A stretch of DNA of 64,000 nucleotides, taken from contig LATX02000223.1 in NCBI GenBank assembly GCA_001466705.2, positions 1-64,000 of the forward strand. The letters run 5' to 3'. Under the pieces are notes generated by a model. That model saw nothing but the letters and a program-made list of their open reading frames with translations, did not search any database and was not told the DNA's origin. This document shows positions 24,110-35,080 of the stretch, piece after piece; the first letter of the stretch is position 1; the number at the start of each line of letters is the position of its first letter. The stretch comes from Moniliophthora roreri. Taxonomy: Eukaryota > Basidiomycota > Agaricomycetes > Agaricales > Marasmiaceae. Both the position numbers and the translations under genes were made by a program.

Positions 24110-24733
24110 TGTTACAATCGGACATAAACAGACAGTCTTTTCCTTTTTTCCTATCGTTTGCTTTGACACTTAAGCGCTCTCAAGCGCTAGTTTTCTCTTT
24201 TCTATCTATGCTTCTCATTAACATCTGGACACATTCACCTTCCCAGTCCCCTTTTCCACTTCTATGCCTACCTTTCTATTTAAGACGTCATCACTATGTC
24301 ATTAACAACATCAGTATGATGTCATTATTCTATTCATTTCTCTCTCTTTCTATTTATGATATGATGTCACTTCTGATGTCGCTTATTGTATCATTATATT
24401 TATTTTTACTTCCTTGACATCACTTCTGATGTCATGTTCCTATTTATCATGTCATCAAAGGCACACTCTATTTACTAAACAAATGATGTTGCACTAGCAG
24501 TTTGTATGCAACTAGTAGACTACAATTGTTGTATAAGTAGATAGTTTGCAGGTCTAAGCTACCTCAGCTTGACCTGGTTAATCCTTTGAAATTCTTGCTC
24601 ACATCGACCGATCTCTCTGAACTTTAGCGAAAGCTAGAGTGCTCAAACTCAAACTTGCCCCTTTTGTCAACTTAGCACCGCTACATCATAGTGGTTGTTG
24701 AGTTGTTGTCATTGCTGCGCAAGTAACGTAACA
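24110..24733 (+). repeat. Left LTR
   Basis: It begins TGTTACAATC and ends GTAACGTAACA, with TG..CA ends. A TATA-like GTATAAGTAG at 24531-24540, also present in the solo LTR at 17522-18171, is a likely promoter core for the element transcript. It differs from the right LTR at 13 positions. Confidence 0.95.
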
Positions 24734-25032
24734 AAAGGTCAAGCTGATTATTGCTGACCTACCCAGGTCTAGGCACCACCGCTTATTGAAACACGACTCC
24801 CCCGAAGGCTCCCTTTACGGCAGCCAAAGAATCCGATCTCGACGATCAACTCAAAGTAGCCAAACAGCTATTGAACCCCGATCCCGAATGAACCCCGCGC
24901 TGAATTACTTGTGCCCAGCGGAGAGGAGCAGTCGAAAGTCTCCAACAAGAAAGAACAGAACCCGAAGCTAAGTCTTCCGAACCAGATCCCTTTAACGAAT
25001 ACCAGAATTTATTCCACACCCCGACCCCAGAA

Positions 25033-26028
25033 ATGACGACCCCTGCTGGAAGCGCTGCTGCTGCTTCAGATGTCAAACCAAAGGTGGAACATGACGACAC
25101 CGACGAACAATGGGCCCGAACTATTTCCACAGCCATACTCCAGACGATCGATGACAAGAAGGACGAAGCTAGTAAAGGACTGACGCCGGATCCTTTTTTG
25201 GGAAAGCAATCGGACACCCACTGTTTTCTCCTCGACCTCGAACTCTATTTTGCAATGAACCCAGTCAAAGTGAACACTGATGAGAAGAAGAAGATGTTGC
25301 TTTTGTCGCTGGTTAAAGGAAACACCAGTGAATGGAAACAACGAGAGACAATGAAGTTATTTCCCAAAGACGATGACCCCGAAGAAAAGAAGAAAGCCAC
25401 CGAAGAAACTTGGAGTAGTTTCAAACAGAGATTCCGAAACGAATGGCAACCCGTCAACGTTGTCAGAGAAGCACAAGCCAAAATTGAACAAATCAAAATG
25501 ACAGACAGAGCCGACGAATACGTCAACCGATTCCGCCTCATTGCGATGGACACCAAGTATGACGATGAAGCCCTTATGAGATTCTTCAGAGAAGGACTTC
25601 CGGAATCCCTCCAGAACAAGATTATGCTTCGAACGGATGGAGAACCGGATACGTTAGACGAATGGTACAAACTGGCGATCAAGTACGACAACCAGTACAA
25701 GTTGGTTATGGCCAATAGGAAAAGGAGAGAGCCGATCAAGCCAAAGATCGCTTGAAAAGAAAAAGAAGTCATGGTCAGACGAATGTTGTCCGAATCAGAT
25801 AGGAAGGATTATATGGTTGCAGGGAAGTGTTTTCGTTGTGTCAAGACCGGTCACGTCTCACGAGATTGTCCTACTAAAGGACAAACACAACAAACCCCGC
25901 CACCAAAATACGAACCAAAGAAACTCTCGCCGTGAGAGACTTTCACAAAGATCCAAGCACTTATTGCCGAACAAGGAGAAGGAGAACAGGAAGAGATCTT
26001 TGATCTCATGGGAAAAGAGGGTTTTTGA
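25033..26028 (+). pseudogene. Retrotransposon gag with zinc knuckle
   Basis: The first ATG of the open part is at 25033. The capsid-like part (to 25755) includes WARTISTAILQTIDD and a retrotrans-gag stretch with EETWSSFKQRFRNEW and EYVNRFR. The nucleocapsid knuckle is CX2CX4HX4C at 25828-25869 (CFRCVKTGHVSRDC). The frame is stopped by TGA at 25753-25755, 25933-25935 and 26026-26028. Each is compatible with decay of CGA, so the original protein was longer. Gag would form the particle that packages the element RNA. A stop codon shortly upstream of 25033 leaves the true N-terminus uncertain. Confidence 0.85.
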
Positions 26029-29000
26029 AGAGGTGGAAGAGACCGACACTCTTGCCACCTGCGATCACGATCTCGAACGTTGTATTAGCTAAGTTGAATC
26101 GAAACTCTATGCGAATTCCTATTCAATACAACGTCGGGACAGAAATCATCGAAACTAAAGCCCTGATCAATTCAGGCGCGGGAGGCCGCTTTATTTGTGA
26201 AGAAGAAGCGCAAAAACTGAAGAAACCCTGGACGAAATTAGAAAAACCCATCAAAGTTTTCAACGTTGATGGAACCCGGAACAAAATCAGTTGGATCACA
26301 CATTCCATTACCATCGATATATCAATTGGAGATAGATCAATGAAGGAAACTGATCATAACCCGGATATTGATTGGGTCACCGGAGTAGTTCATTTCCAAC
26401 CAAGGCGAAAGGTTATGGTCAAACGACCGATGAAACCATTTTTTGGAATCTTCGAAGAAACCAAAGAACTCGACAAAGGAATATTGGACAAGGTTGAAGA
26501 CAATGAAGTACTGATTCAATCTTTCATTCGAGGAGAAGAAGATAATGACGAAATTCAAATCAACGCTAAGTTGTCCGCTTCTCAGGTACTGGCACAAGCT
26601 CACAAGGTTAAGGCAAAACCTTTAGAGGAACTTCTTCCCCCATATCTTTCTGATTACTCAGATTGATTCGAAAAGAAGAAAGCCGAACGGTTTCCACCTT
26701 CCCGACCATATGACCACGCGATCGACCTCAAACCGGATTTTAAACCACGAGATTGCAAGATCTATTCTTTATCACCGAAGGAATGGATCGAACAAGACAA
26801 GTTCCTGGATGAAAATCTACAGAAAGGGTACATTCAACCCTCGAAATCTCCAATGGCATCCCCTTTCTTCTTTGTAGCCAAGAAAGAAGCGGGGGCACTA
26901 CGACCCTGTCAGGATTACCGAGATCTGAATAATGGGACGATCAAAAACCGCTATCCCCTTCCATTAGTTACGGATCTTGTGGACAAACTGAAAATGGCAA
27001 AAGTCTTTACGAAATTGGATCTATGTAATGGGTACAACAACATCCAAATCAAAGACGGAGATCAATGGAAAGCAGCATTCAAGACACCTCGAGGCCTTTT
27101 CGAACCCACAGTAATGTTCTTCGGTTTAACGAATTCCCCGGCAATGTTCCAAGCATTCATGAATGACATCCTCAAAGATTTCATCGATGAGGGTTGGTGC
27201 GTGGTCTATATAGATGACATCTTAATATTCTCTGATGAAATCAACATCCATCGACTTCGCACAAGACACGTCCTGGAACGACTACGGGAAAATGACTTAT
27301 ATCTCAAACCAGAAAAGTGCGAATTCGAAGTCGCAAAGACGCTCTTTTTGGGAATGGTCATTACACCGGGACATATATCGATGGACGAAACGAAATTGGC
27401 CAGAATCAAAGATTGGGAAGCGCCCAAAACAATCAAAGGTGTGCGATCATTCCTTGGATTCACAAATTTCTATCGCAAGTTCATAGGAAAATACGCGGAA
27501 CTGGCATGACCATTACACGAACTAACGAAGAAAGATATGAAGTTCAAATGGACAAAACCACGAGACATTGCCTTCAATGTTCTCAAAGCAAAATTTCTAC
27601 AACGACCAATTTTGCAAATGCTAGATGATGAAAAGCCTTTCATAATCGAAGCAGACGCATCGAAATGGGCCATGGGAGCAGTATTGAAACAGCAAGGTCC
27701 CGATGGAGAATTGCACCCATGCAGATACATCTCGCACACGTTCACGTCAACCGAACGAAACTACGAGATTTACGATCGCGAACTCTTAGCAATCACTAAT
27801 GCCTTGAAGGCCTGGGAGCATTACCTTCTGGGAGGAGCACATCCGGTGACAGTTCTATCAGATCACAAGAACTTAACTTACTTCCGGACTGCACAGAAGT
27901 TGAACAGACGACAGGCTAGACTGAGTCTATACTTGACTCAATTCGACCTTTGATTGGTGCATGTTCCAGAGACAAAAATAGTTCAATCTGATGCTCTGTC
28001 GTGACGACCGGACCTAATAGATGAAGAAGAAAACGATAACGAAGACATCGTCATGTTACCAGATAAGTTGTTTGTTAACGTGATCAATACGGAGCTGAAA
28101 ACAATGTTGGAGGAAGCTTTACCAAGCGACGAATTCCTTCAAATGACAATAGAAAGCCTAATCAAAAAGGGAGCACCACCAATCAAATCGTCCTTACGAG
28201 ATTGGCGGACAGAAGGCAATCTATTATTTTACAAAGATAGAATCTATGTGCTGAATGACCCAATACTGCGGAGACTTATTGTCAAAACAGTTCACGAGGT
28301 GCTACCACATGGACACCCTGGACAATGGAACACGGTTGATCAAATACAACGAGATTACTGGTGGCCAGAGATGACGAAATTCATCAAAGCATTTGTTGAT
28401 GGGTGTGCCGCATGCCAACAAATGAAGGTGAACACACATCCCACGAGAACGCCCATACAACCCATTGGGGGTCACAAAGATGTGTTACCCTTCCAGATCA
28501 TATCGATGGATTTAATCACAGATCTACCCAAGGTTGCAGATTCTGATTCGATATTGGTTGTGGTCGACCATGCGGCTATGAAGGGGGTAATTTTCATCCC
28601 ATGCCACAAGAAGATCGACGCCACAGACACAGCGGAGTTACTTTTTCAACACGTCTACAAGCACTTCGGACTACCTGACAAGATTATCTCGGATAGAGAC
28701 CCACAATTTGCAGCTGAAGTCTTTAGAGAAATGGGAAAACTATTGGAGATAAAGCAAATGCTAAGTACCACTTATCATCCTCAGACGGACAGAGAAACTG
28801 AAAGAGTTAATCAAGAGGTAGAAATCTTTCTTCGATTCTTCTGTGCCAAAGAGCAGACGAAATGGAAGGACCTCCTTCACTTTGCCAAATTCGCACACAA
28901 TACCCGAACACATTCGGTCACAAAGAACTCCCCTTTCTATCTCACAATGGGATATCACCCCCGACCTCTCCCCACCGTTTTCGAAAAGACAATGATTCCT

Positions 29001-29549
29001 TCTGTGGAGAAAAAAGTGGCTGAATTAAAGAAGCTGAGAGAAGAAACGTCAGCCCTATTAGACATTGTGGCAAGAAGGGTGAAGGAGAGAAATGGAAGAG
29101 ATCTAGACAAGTTCGAAAAGGGTCAGAAGGTTTGGCTAGAAGGAAAGAACTTGTCTTTGGGATACCCATCCCCAAAACTATCCCTGAAACGTGAAGGACC
29201 GTTCGAAATCACAGAAGTCTTAGGACCCGTGACGTACAGATTGAAACTCCCGTTTCAATGGAGAATTCACCCTGTTTTCCACGCCGGTCTTTTGTCACGA
29301 TACAAGGAAACTGACGTCCACGGACCCAACTTTCTGGAACCGCCTCCAGATATAGTTGAAGGACAAGAAGAATACGAAGTCGAAGCCATTATAGGTCATC
29401 AGCCGAAGAAGAAAAATCAGCCACCAAAAGAATACCTCGTTTCTTGGAAAGGCTATGATTCTTCACATAATCAATGGTTGAAACCGGCAGGCCTAAAACA
29501 TTCGATGGAATTATACCTGGAGTATAAGATCGCACATAATTTACGCTGA
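26025..29549 (+). pseudogene. Retrotransposon pol: protease, RT, RNase H, integrase, chromodomain
   Basis: One frame, minus one relative to gag, carries all domains in order. The protease motif reads LINSGAGG at about 26163-26186: the catalytic Asp is Asn (26169-26171, AAT where GAT is usual, a CpG-type change). Reverse transcriptase follows from about 26840 with [26 protein letters not shown] and the active site YIDD near 27209. RNase H is at about 27640-27950 ([19 protein letters not shown]). Integrase (28053-29549) has the HHCC zinc finger (HEVLPHGHPGQ..CAACQQMK), a DDE core (MDLITDLP, SDRDPQF, HPQTDRETERVNQ) and a chromodomain (YEVEAIIGHQ..YLVSWKGYDSSHNQW). TGA stops interrupt at 26664, 27507, 27951 and 28002. 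The missing Asp and the stops make it inactive. Confidence 0.9.
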
Positions 29550-29568
29550 TCTTTATCCCACTCAAAAC

Positions 29569-30882
29569 ATGTCTTCCTACACAAACCCTTCTGTCCGAAC
29601 CGGTCTCCCCCCTTTCAACCCTCCGACTCAGGTCTTCCCAGATGATGCTGTCCACACCAAACCTTTCCACCCTTCCACATTTGAACTCCTCTATCTCATG
29701 AACTGCGAACACTACGACGAAGAATTGACAGCTGCGATCGATGCCAGCAGCGAAAGGAACCGTGCCCTTTACGGTTGCCTAGTCTTTCTTCGAGGACAAA
29801 GACGGCAACTCTTGGAGAACATGACACGACTAGACCGACACATGGGCATGTTAGCCCAACACATCTCAGACGACGAAACCTTCACTGTAACTGGAGCTAT
29901 AGCAGTACCGTGTCCAACCCTTGATGTCACAAACTTACTGCTTCATATTATCCTTCCAGACACAGATCCCGATGGAGATCGCTTCGCTACGGACGAGGAT
30001 GTCTCCCCCAACGACCCACCCTTCCTCAGGAAGGTTATCGCCCATCGAAGAGGTCTCAAGCGAGCAACTGAGATCTCCAAAGGCCAACATCTCCTCCAAC
30101 TTAGACAACAATGTATTGGAACAGTTCAGACCCCAATCTCCTCTTCCTCTCTCCCCCAGACCCACACAACCGGACGCGCGGATATGACTACCAGCAGAAG
30201 AAGTACGACTCCCTTGGCAGGCGTCAGCAGTTTACCTGCCGACCAGCAAACCCTTCTCTACCCCAATTCATTCCCCATTACAGATGACACCAGAAGTGAC
30301 GACTCAGATGTCTCAAACACCAGCGGAAGAGCTGGAAAATTCCCCGATGTCTCCCCTCCTACTACCCCACCCGCAATGTCTCCCAGCCATGAATTCCCCT
30401 CCACCTCTTCCAATGCAACCGAACCTTCCAGAAGAACATTCCAGACGGCACGACTTTCTCCAGAACTCCCGAACCCCATACACCTCCCCTCCCCCATTAT
30501 CCCAATCAACCCAGACACCCAGCACCCCTATCGTATCGGTGTGGGACGACGAGGACGCAGAGCCGGACGACAGGGCTTCGCCAATCGACTTGAGATCAAA
30601 CGATCCTATAACGCATACTACGGCACTACTCGACGAGGTTCACCAAGAGTTGAGTGTCCTGTGTGCAAACTGGGAGAGCACTGCGCCATCGACTGTGTGG
30701 ACTATGTCTGCCCAGTTTGCAACACTCATAAAGCTGGCCATCTCCCTGGATATTGTAGGGACAGAAGAAGGTCTATGAGAACTGCGGGACGAAACGATAC
30801 CAGCAATACAGGGACTCTTGACGACGATTGGAGACATGATACCACATGGGACGACGCCGACTATGGAAACGGGGAACAATGA
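29569..30882 (+). CDS. Extra retrotransposon ORF with tandem zinc knuckles
   Basis: A 437-codon frame begins 19 bases after the pol stop, in another frame. The N-terminal third is helical (LMNCEHYDEELTAAIDASSE, LRGQRRQLLENMTRLDRHM). The middle is rich in Pro, Ser and Thr, with a basic stretch GVGRRGRRAGRQG. Near the end are two Cys/His knuckles: CPVCKLGEHCAIDC (CX2CX4HX4C) and CPVCNTHKAGHLPGYC (CX2CX6HX4C). The tail is acidic. The position is where retroviruses have env, but no signal peptide or membrane segment is visible, so env is unlikely. Nucleic-acid binding is inferred from the knuckles. The frame is fully open although gag and pol in the same copy carry several stops. Function unknown. 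Confidence 0.7.
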   Translation: MSSYTNPSVRTGLPPFNPPTQVFPDDAVHTKPFHPSTFELLYLMNCEHYDEELTAAIDASSERNRALYGCLVFLRGQRRQLLENMTRLDRHMGMLAQHISDDETFTVTGAIAVPCPTLDVTNLLLHIILPDTDPDGDRFATDEDVSPNDPPFLRKVIAHRRGLKRATEISKGQHLLQLRQQCIGTVQTPISSSSLPQTHTTGRADMTTSRRSTTPLAGVSSLPADQQTLLYPNSFPITDDTRSDDSDVSNTSGRAGKFPDVSPPTTPPAMSPSHEFPSTSSNATEPSRRTFQTARLSPELPNPIHLPSPIIPINPDTQHPYRIGVGRRGRRAGRQGFANRLEIKRSYNAYYGTTRRGSPRVECPVCKLGEHCAIDCVDYVCPVCNTHKAGHLPGYCRDRRRSMRTAGRNDTSNTGTLDDDWRHDTTWDDADYGNGEQ

Positions 30883-31058
30883 ACGGCCTCAAGATCCACC
30901 GCTAGGAGACGGGATCGTGGTTGACATGGGATCTCCCGAAGGACCAAGAGTATTCAGGCGAATAGACCGAGAAGCAGAAATGAGAGAAAGAAGAGAACCG
31001 CAGTGGCAAGGAGAGTGGCTGATAGAGGGGCAACCAATAGTTTCAAACGTGTAAGTTC

Positions 31059-31074
31059 GAAGGTAAGAAGGGGG
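31059..31074 (+). promoter_or_regulatory. Polypurine tract of the retrotransposon
   Basis: The purine-rich GAAGGTAAGAAGGGGG lies three bases upstream of the right LTR start at 31078, the position at which plus-strand DNA synthesis is primed in LTR elements. Confidence 0.7.
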
Positions 31075-31077
31075 TAA

Positions 31078-31701
31078 TGTTACAATCAGACATAAACAGA
31101 CAGTCTTTTCCTTTTTTCCTATCATTTGCTTTGACACTTAAGCGCTCTCAAGCACTAGTTTTCTCTTTTCTATCTATGCTTCTCATTAACATCTGGACAC
31201 ATTCACCTTCCCAGTCCCCTTTTCCACTTCTATGCCTACCTTTCTATTTAAGACGTCATCACTATGTCATTAACAACATCAGTATGATGTCATTATTCTA
31301 TTCATTTCTCTCTCTTTCTATTTATGATATGATGTCACTTCTGATGTCGCTTATTGTATCATTATATTTATTTTTACTTCCTCGACATCACTTCTGATGT
31401 CATGTTCCTATTTATCATGTCGTCAAAGGCACACTCTATTTACTAAACAAACGATGTCGCACTAGCAGTTTGTATGCAACTAGTAGACTACAATTGTTGT
31501 ATAAGTAGATAGTTTGCAGGTCTAAGCTACCTCAGCTTGACCTGGTTAATCCTTTGAAATTCTTGCTCACATCGACCGATCTCTCTGAACTTTAGCGAAA
31601 GCTAGAGTGCTCAAACTCGAACTCGCCCCTTTTGTCAACTTAGCACCACTATGTCATAGTGGTTGTTGAGTTGTTGTCATTGCTGCGCAAGTAATGTAAC
31701 A
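31078..31701 (+). repeat. Right LTR
   Basis: It begins TGTTACAATC and ends GTAATGTAACA and is the same length as the left LTR. All 13 differences between the two are CG against TG or CA. At one place (ACATCA against ATGTCA) each copy has lost a different base of one ancestral CG. Confidence 0.95.
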
Positions 31702-31706
31702 GCGGG

Positions 31707-31990
31707 TAATTTGAGCTTTGTAAGTTGTGCAGGGCTAGAAACATCCTCGCAAGTTGGGCATTGATGCCCGCTATTTTCAACGGTTTCCTTCGCCTTATGC
31801 TTGCGTCTACGACAGTTTCCGAAGCCACAACCTGTTTGAGTATGCAAGAGGTTGTAACAGGACTAGGGACGCCCCGTGCAAAGTTACCTGGAGAGGAGAG
31901 TGTGTAGGCTACCTGAGGCTAAATTTCTTGGAGTGGACGGGGATATAATAGGATTATCGTGGTAGGGTGCATCGAACCCCCATTATATGT
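31707..31990 (-). pseudogene. C2H2 zinc-finger gene remnant split by the retrotransposon
   Basis: On the minus strand the segment around 31790-31860 reads VPSPVTTSCILKQVVASETV then VDASIRRRKP, which lines up with VPDPNGQPRVIKKVVATGG and VDASKRRRHP of the intact gene at 60753-61762. One base further in frame it gives GHQCPTCEDV and a QLTK start of the first finger. The sequence then stops at the GCGGG target site. On the far side of the element (24104 down to about 24040) the minus strand reads a TTTCTAG acceptor followed by ATCATATGTACATTGG, resembling the start of the family's last exon. The element therefore seems to sit in the finger-splitting intron. Frameshifts make it a pseudogene. The 24-kb half is short and less certain. 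Confidence 0.55.
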
Positions 31991-32031
31991 TGTCCAGTCA
32001 AAGGGTTGGAGGGTGGATACTGTGGACACAC

Positions 32032-32330
32032 CTACATACATGACTCGGATTCGAGGGTACGAATGATGCCGTGGGACGCGACACTGGGGTCCAACAAGAT
32101 GTGCAAACCATCGGAATATGCAGACTTGGCAGCGACTGAACGATTGGTCCATAAGCCATTCCGACTTCCAGGGTCAACGTGAACCGCCTTCGAAAGGATA
32201 CGACGGCTCGTAACAAAGGGGATGGGAGTCTTGGGCGGTTGGAGACTGTAACGCAAGGTATTCGAGGCGTCGCTCCCTATGGGATGCTGTAAAGTGAGCG
32301 TCTGCCATGTTCAAAAGCAACTGGCTTGCC
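32032..32330 (-). pseudogene. Coding-like fragment of unknown family
   Basis: A minus-strand frame reads IGSDASNTLRYSLQPPKTPI, FVTSRRILSKAVHVDPGSRN and LHILLDPSVASHGIIRTLES, more protein-like than the other frames here. A TTTACAG acceptor precedes it near 32289, and a GTATGT donor follows near 32042. I do not recognise a family. It could be an upstream exon of the neighbouring C2H2 remnant or another gene fragment. Confidence 0.3.
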
Positions 32331-35080
32331 TACCGTGCATCGTTGAAGCTGATTTGATTCAAACTGAAGCACAACGAACTCGACGTCGAGCGAATTTGGT
32401 GCTCAAGACTTATGGTAATGAGGTTGAGGAGGAAGAAAGCGGGTAGGTGACGCGGGCCTGGTCGGCTCTTTTGGTAACTTCCAGGCGCAAGGTTTTAGCG
32501 AACGCGCACCCCATATTCTGCTGACGATTCCCGATACAGATGTTTGGACATAAAATCAATTACTTGGAAGCGCCTGGGAATTCGGTGGGCAAAGCCACAT
32601 CTATGCCGCCATTTACGACCCCGTGTTTTAAATCGATTTGCCATAACACGACAGCAGGATATGGAAGTGTTCGAAATATCAACGCCACTACCCATGCCAA
32701 GGTATTACACGTCTAGGACGATATCAGCAACGTCTGGTAGAAACCTGGAAACCGACGCTTAACCGAGGGCATACAATGATAAATTGCGCAAACGTTCTTT
32801 GGAGAAGAAGTTGGTTTCCAAGGATTTGACTCCCTAGGTGCTTTTGTCGGCATTACCAGGTCGTTAACGAGAATGTGTATCATAACATTGATGTTGGACT
32901 CTGATCTTGACCCTTGTCGAGATCGACTGCTGCCTCAAAGCCTGTACACGCAAGGTCGCTAAAGGCTGAGCTATCGCCGTATACCCACATCTTACATTCG
33001 GGGCAACATTAAGGCGCAGGTCGGTCCCAATGGGAAATTTCAGTATTGGCCAGTAGATTGAATTCCTTGCGCCCATATCACCGGCAGGTACGTTCGGGTC
33101 CTATAAAACGTGTTTGCCATATATCACAACGGTATAACGATGAGGGAGGACTGGTCAGAGGATCAAGTAATTCGGGAGCGTGAAGTGTGGACAGGCGAGC
33201 CAGACAGCCAGAGAATTGAATAGTATCGAAGAGTGTGACGACGGCAAGTCAAGGTAGTGGTTGATGGGAGAATGAAAAGAGTCAAGAAAAAAATACAAGG
33301 AATTCTAAACTGACTTGCTGTCCAATACATTCTTCTTCTCCATGGTGAAAGCACAATCAAATTGGTGGTGAACTCGGCGTTCATTGCAGTACCATGTAAA
33401 CAAGACCTAGCATCGAACTTACTCGGGACCACAGTAGCTGGCCATTCTATTTCCCGTCGCCAGGTAAAAACGAGCAGCTTGTCAATGTCGACGCAGATGT
33501 CAAGATGGAAGATGTCCAACGTGCCTTAAGGGGCACCGTGTTCCGGGGTTTGTCACCGAGTCGCCGCATTCCGAGTCGCGTGAACCGTTCTCCTTGCTTT
33601 CCCTCCTTCATCCCAGCTCCATCCAATCCCTTGCGCAATATCCTCCAAACCTTCCAACTCTCCTCATTACAAGGGGCTTCATGAATCCTACTATGATCCC
33701 AACACTCTACTTCAGTACCGCAGCACGAGAAAAACCAGAACCAGTTGCAGTTGTTAACTAGTAACTACAGCTGTTTATGAAGCTATTGCGGGTACGCAGT
33801 TCTTTGTTTGATTTTCTCCCTGTAATTTATATTTTTTATTCCAAGTCTTCCAGCGACTCGATCTTCCACCGGACAAAAGCTTCTCAAATTTCCAGAGGCT
33901 TCTGAGCAAACTTCCTGATTCCCAGAACGACGAAGGCTACCTGTTAACCCGCTGATCTTCGGGATGTCCACCTCGCGGGTAAACCTACGATGCGGAGAGC
34001 CAAAGATCATTATGAGCGTGCAAGATGCGAGGTTACAATACCAGGGTGGTAACCTCTGAGGTGAGTATTCTGCTCCTGGTCTTTGCCCTCGTTGAAATTC
34101 AACTTGCATAGCGCGAGAGTCTGATCCTCGTTCCAGAATCCGGATAATCGTCTTCAGGCAGCACGCGACTCGGATTTACGGTTGTTTCTTACCCGCTACG
34201 CACTTCGGTCATAACTTCACACCTCTGCACCTACCGCAACTCAGGGATCCTTTCATGTCCCTTGGCATGCACATGGAACCACAAACCCAGATTCCTTCCC
34301 GCTCACAGCACACAGCAACGTTAACGGTGCTCTATCCTCCGTCCTCCATCCAGTCATTCCTTACAGGAGGCCCACAGCTCCAGACTGGTAGAGCACCTAT
34401 GCCGCTGTCACTTCCGTCCCAACCGCACAAAGTACCCTTTTGCGTCTCTTGATTCAGAAATCACAAGCTTTTTGCTAACAGCCAGCTGTGGAAACATCTC
34501 TCTAAGACGCGTGATCGCGTCACAGCTCGGCCATGAGAAAATGCTGCTGTCCTATGTACGCCACAGGTCATATTCATTCGCGCTTTTGGGTACGCTTGTA
34601 CGAATGTCAAAATTGTGGAACGCGTCCGGCGCGATACAGGGCTGTAGGCGGCATGAGGAAAGCTGTAGGTCCATAGTGACTTGACGATTGGACCGTGGCA
34701 CTCCAATGATGCGCCCGTACCGTGCCTAGGGAATTGTAGCTCTAAACCAGTCGTCGGCTTGCTGTGGGCAAATGAAAGACAAGTCAACTCTTCTTGACAC
34801 CGACGGACAAGCAAGATTTCTCATTGGTTCCCAATTCTTATACCGCGCTGTTGGATGCAAGGCGACAGCAGGAAATGGAACGAACAGCGCTCTCATGTGG
34901 CCCAATAGAACAGGTCGACACGCCATCTTGCCGTCCATTTCTGTTTTCTTTCTTTCTTTTTTTTTTTTTTTCCTTGCCGTCCTCTCTGTTCTCCACAGCA
35001 GAAGAACCACAACTCATAAATACCCCAATAACAACAGTAGTTTCTTCTTCACTACCTCTGCCCTCAATCTTACTTTCGAC
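32331..35080. other. Unassigned, CpG-rich, no gene recognised
   Basis: The stretch has normal to high CpG, so it is not an old methylated transposon. Frames such as minus 33163-33519 and plus 34255-34452 are short and show no domain. A T-rich run lies at 34940-34972. The last part should hold the promoter of the gene starting at 35081. Confidence 0.35.

Larger units (their letters stand above)
24110..31701 (+). mobile_element. Ty3/gypsy chromodomain LTR retrotransposon
   Basis: A complete 7,592-base element with two 624-base LTRs and the 5-base target duplication GCGGG on both sides (24105-24109 and 31702-31706). The internal order is gag, protease, reverse transcriptase, RNase H, integrase with a C-terminal chromodomain, then an extra ORF. 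That order is Ty3/gypsy and the chromodomain places it among the chromoviruses. A polypurine tract precedes the right LTR. The primer-binding site after the left LTR is not a familiar tRNA match. Thirteen LTR differences in 624 bases and several in-frame TGA codons show it is a recent but inactivated copy. It lies in a C2H2 pseudogene. Confidence 0.95.

Noticed and set aside
24786..24971. A small ORF before gag as a separate gene
   Set aside because: It lies in the element leader in a frame unrelated to gag and has no domain.
30313..30525. Minus-strand ORFs inside the retrotransposon (also 25245-25772 and 28942-29175)
   Set aside because: They are antisense to gag, pol and the extra ORF and follow from codon bias of the real frames.
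29569..30882. The extra retrotransposon ORF as an envelope gene
   Set aside because: It has the right position, but no signal peptide, membrane segment or cleavage site is visible. Zinc knuckles at the end argue for nucleic-acid binding instead.
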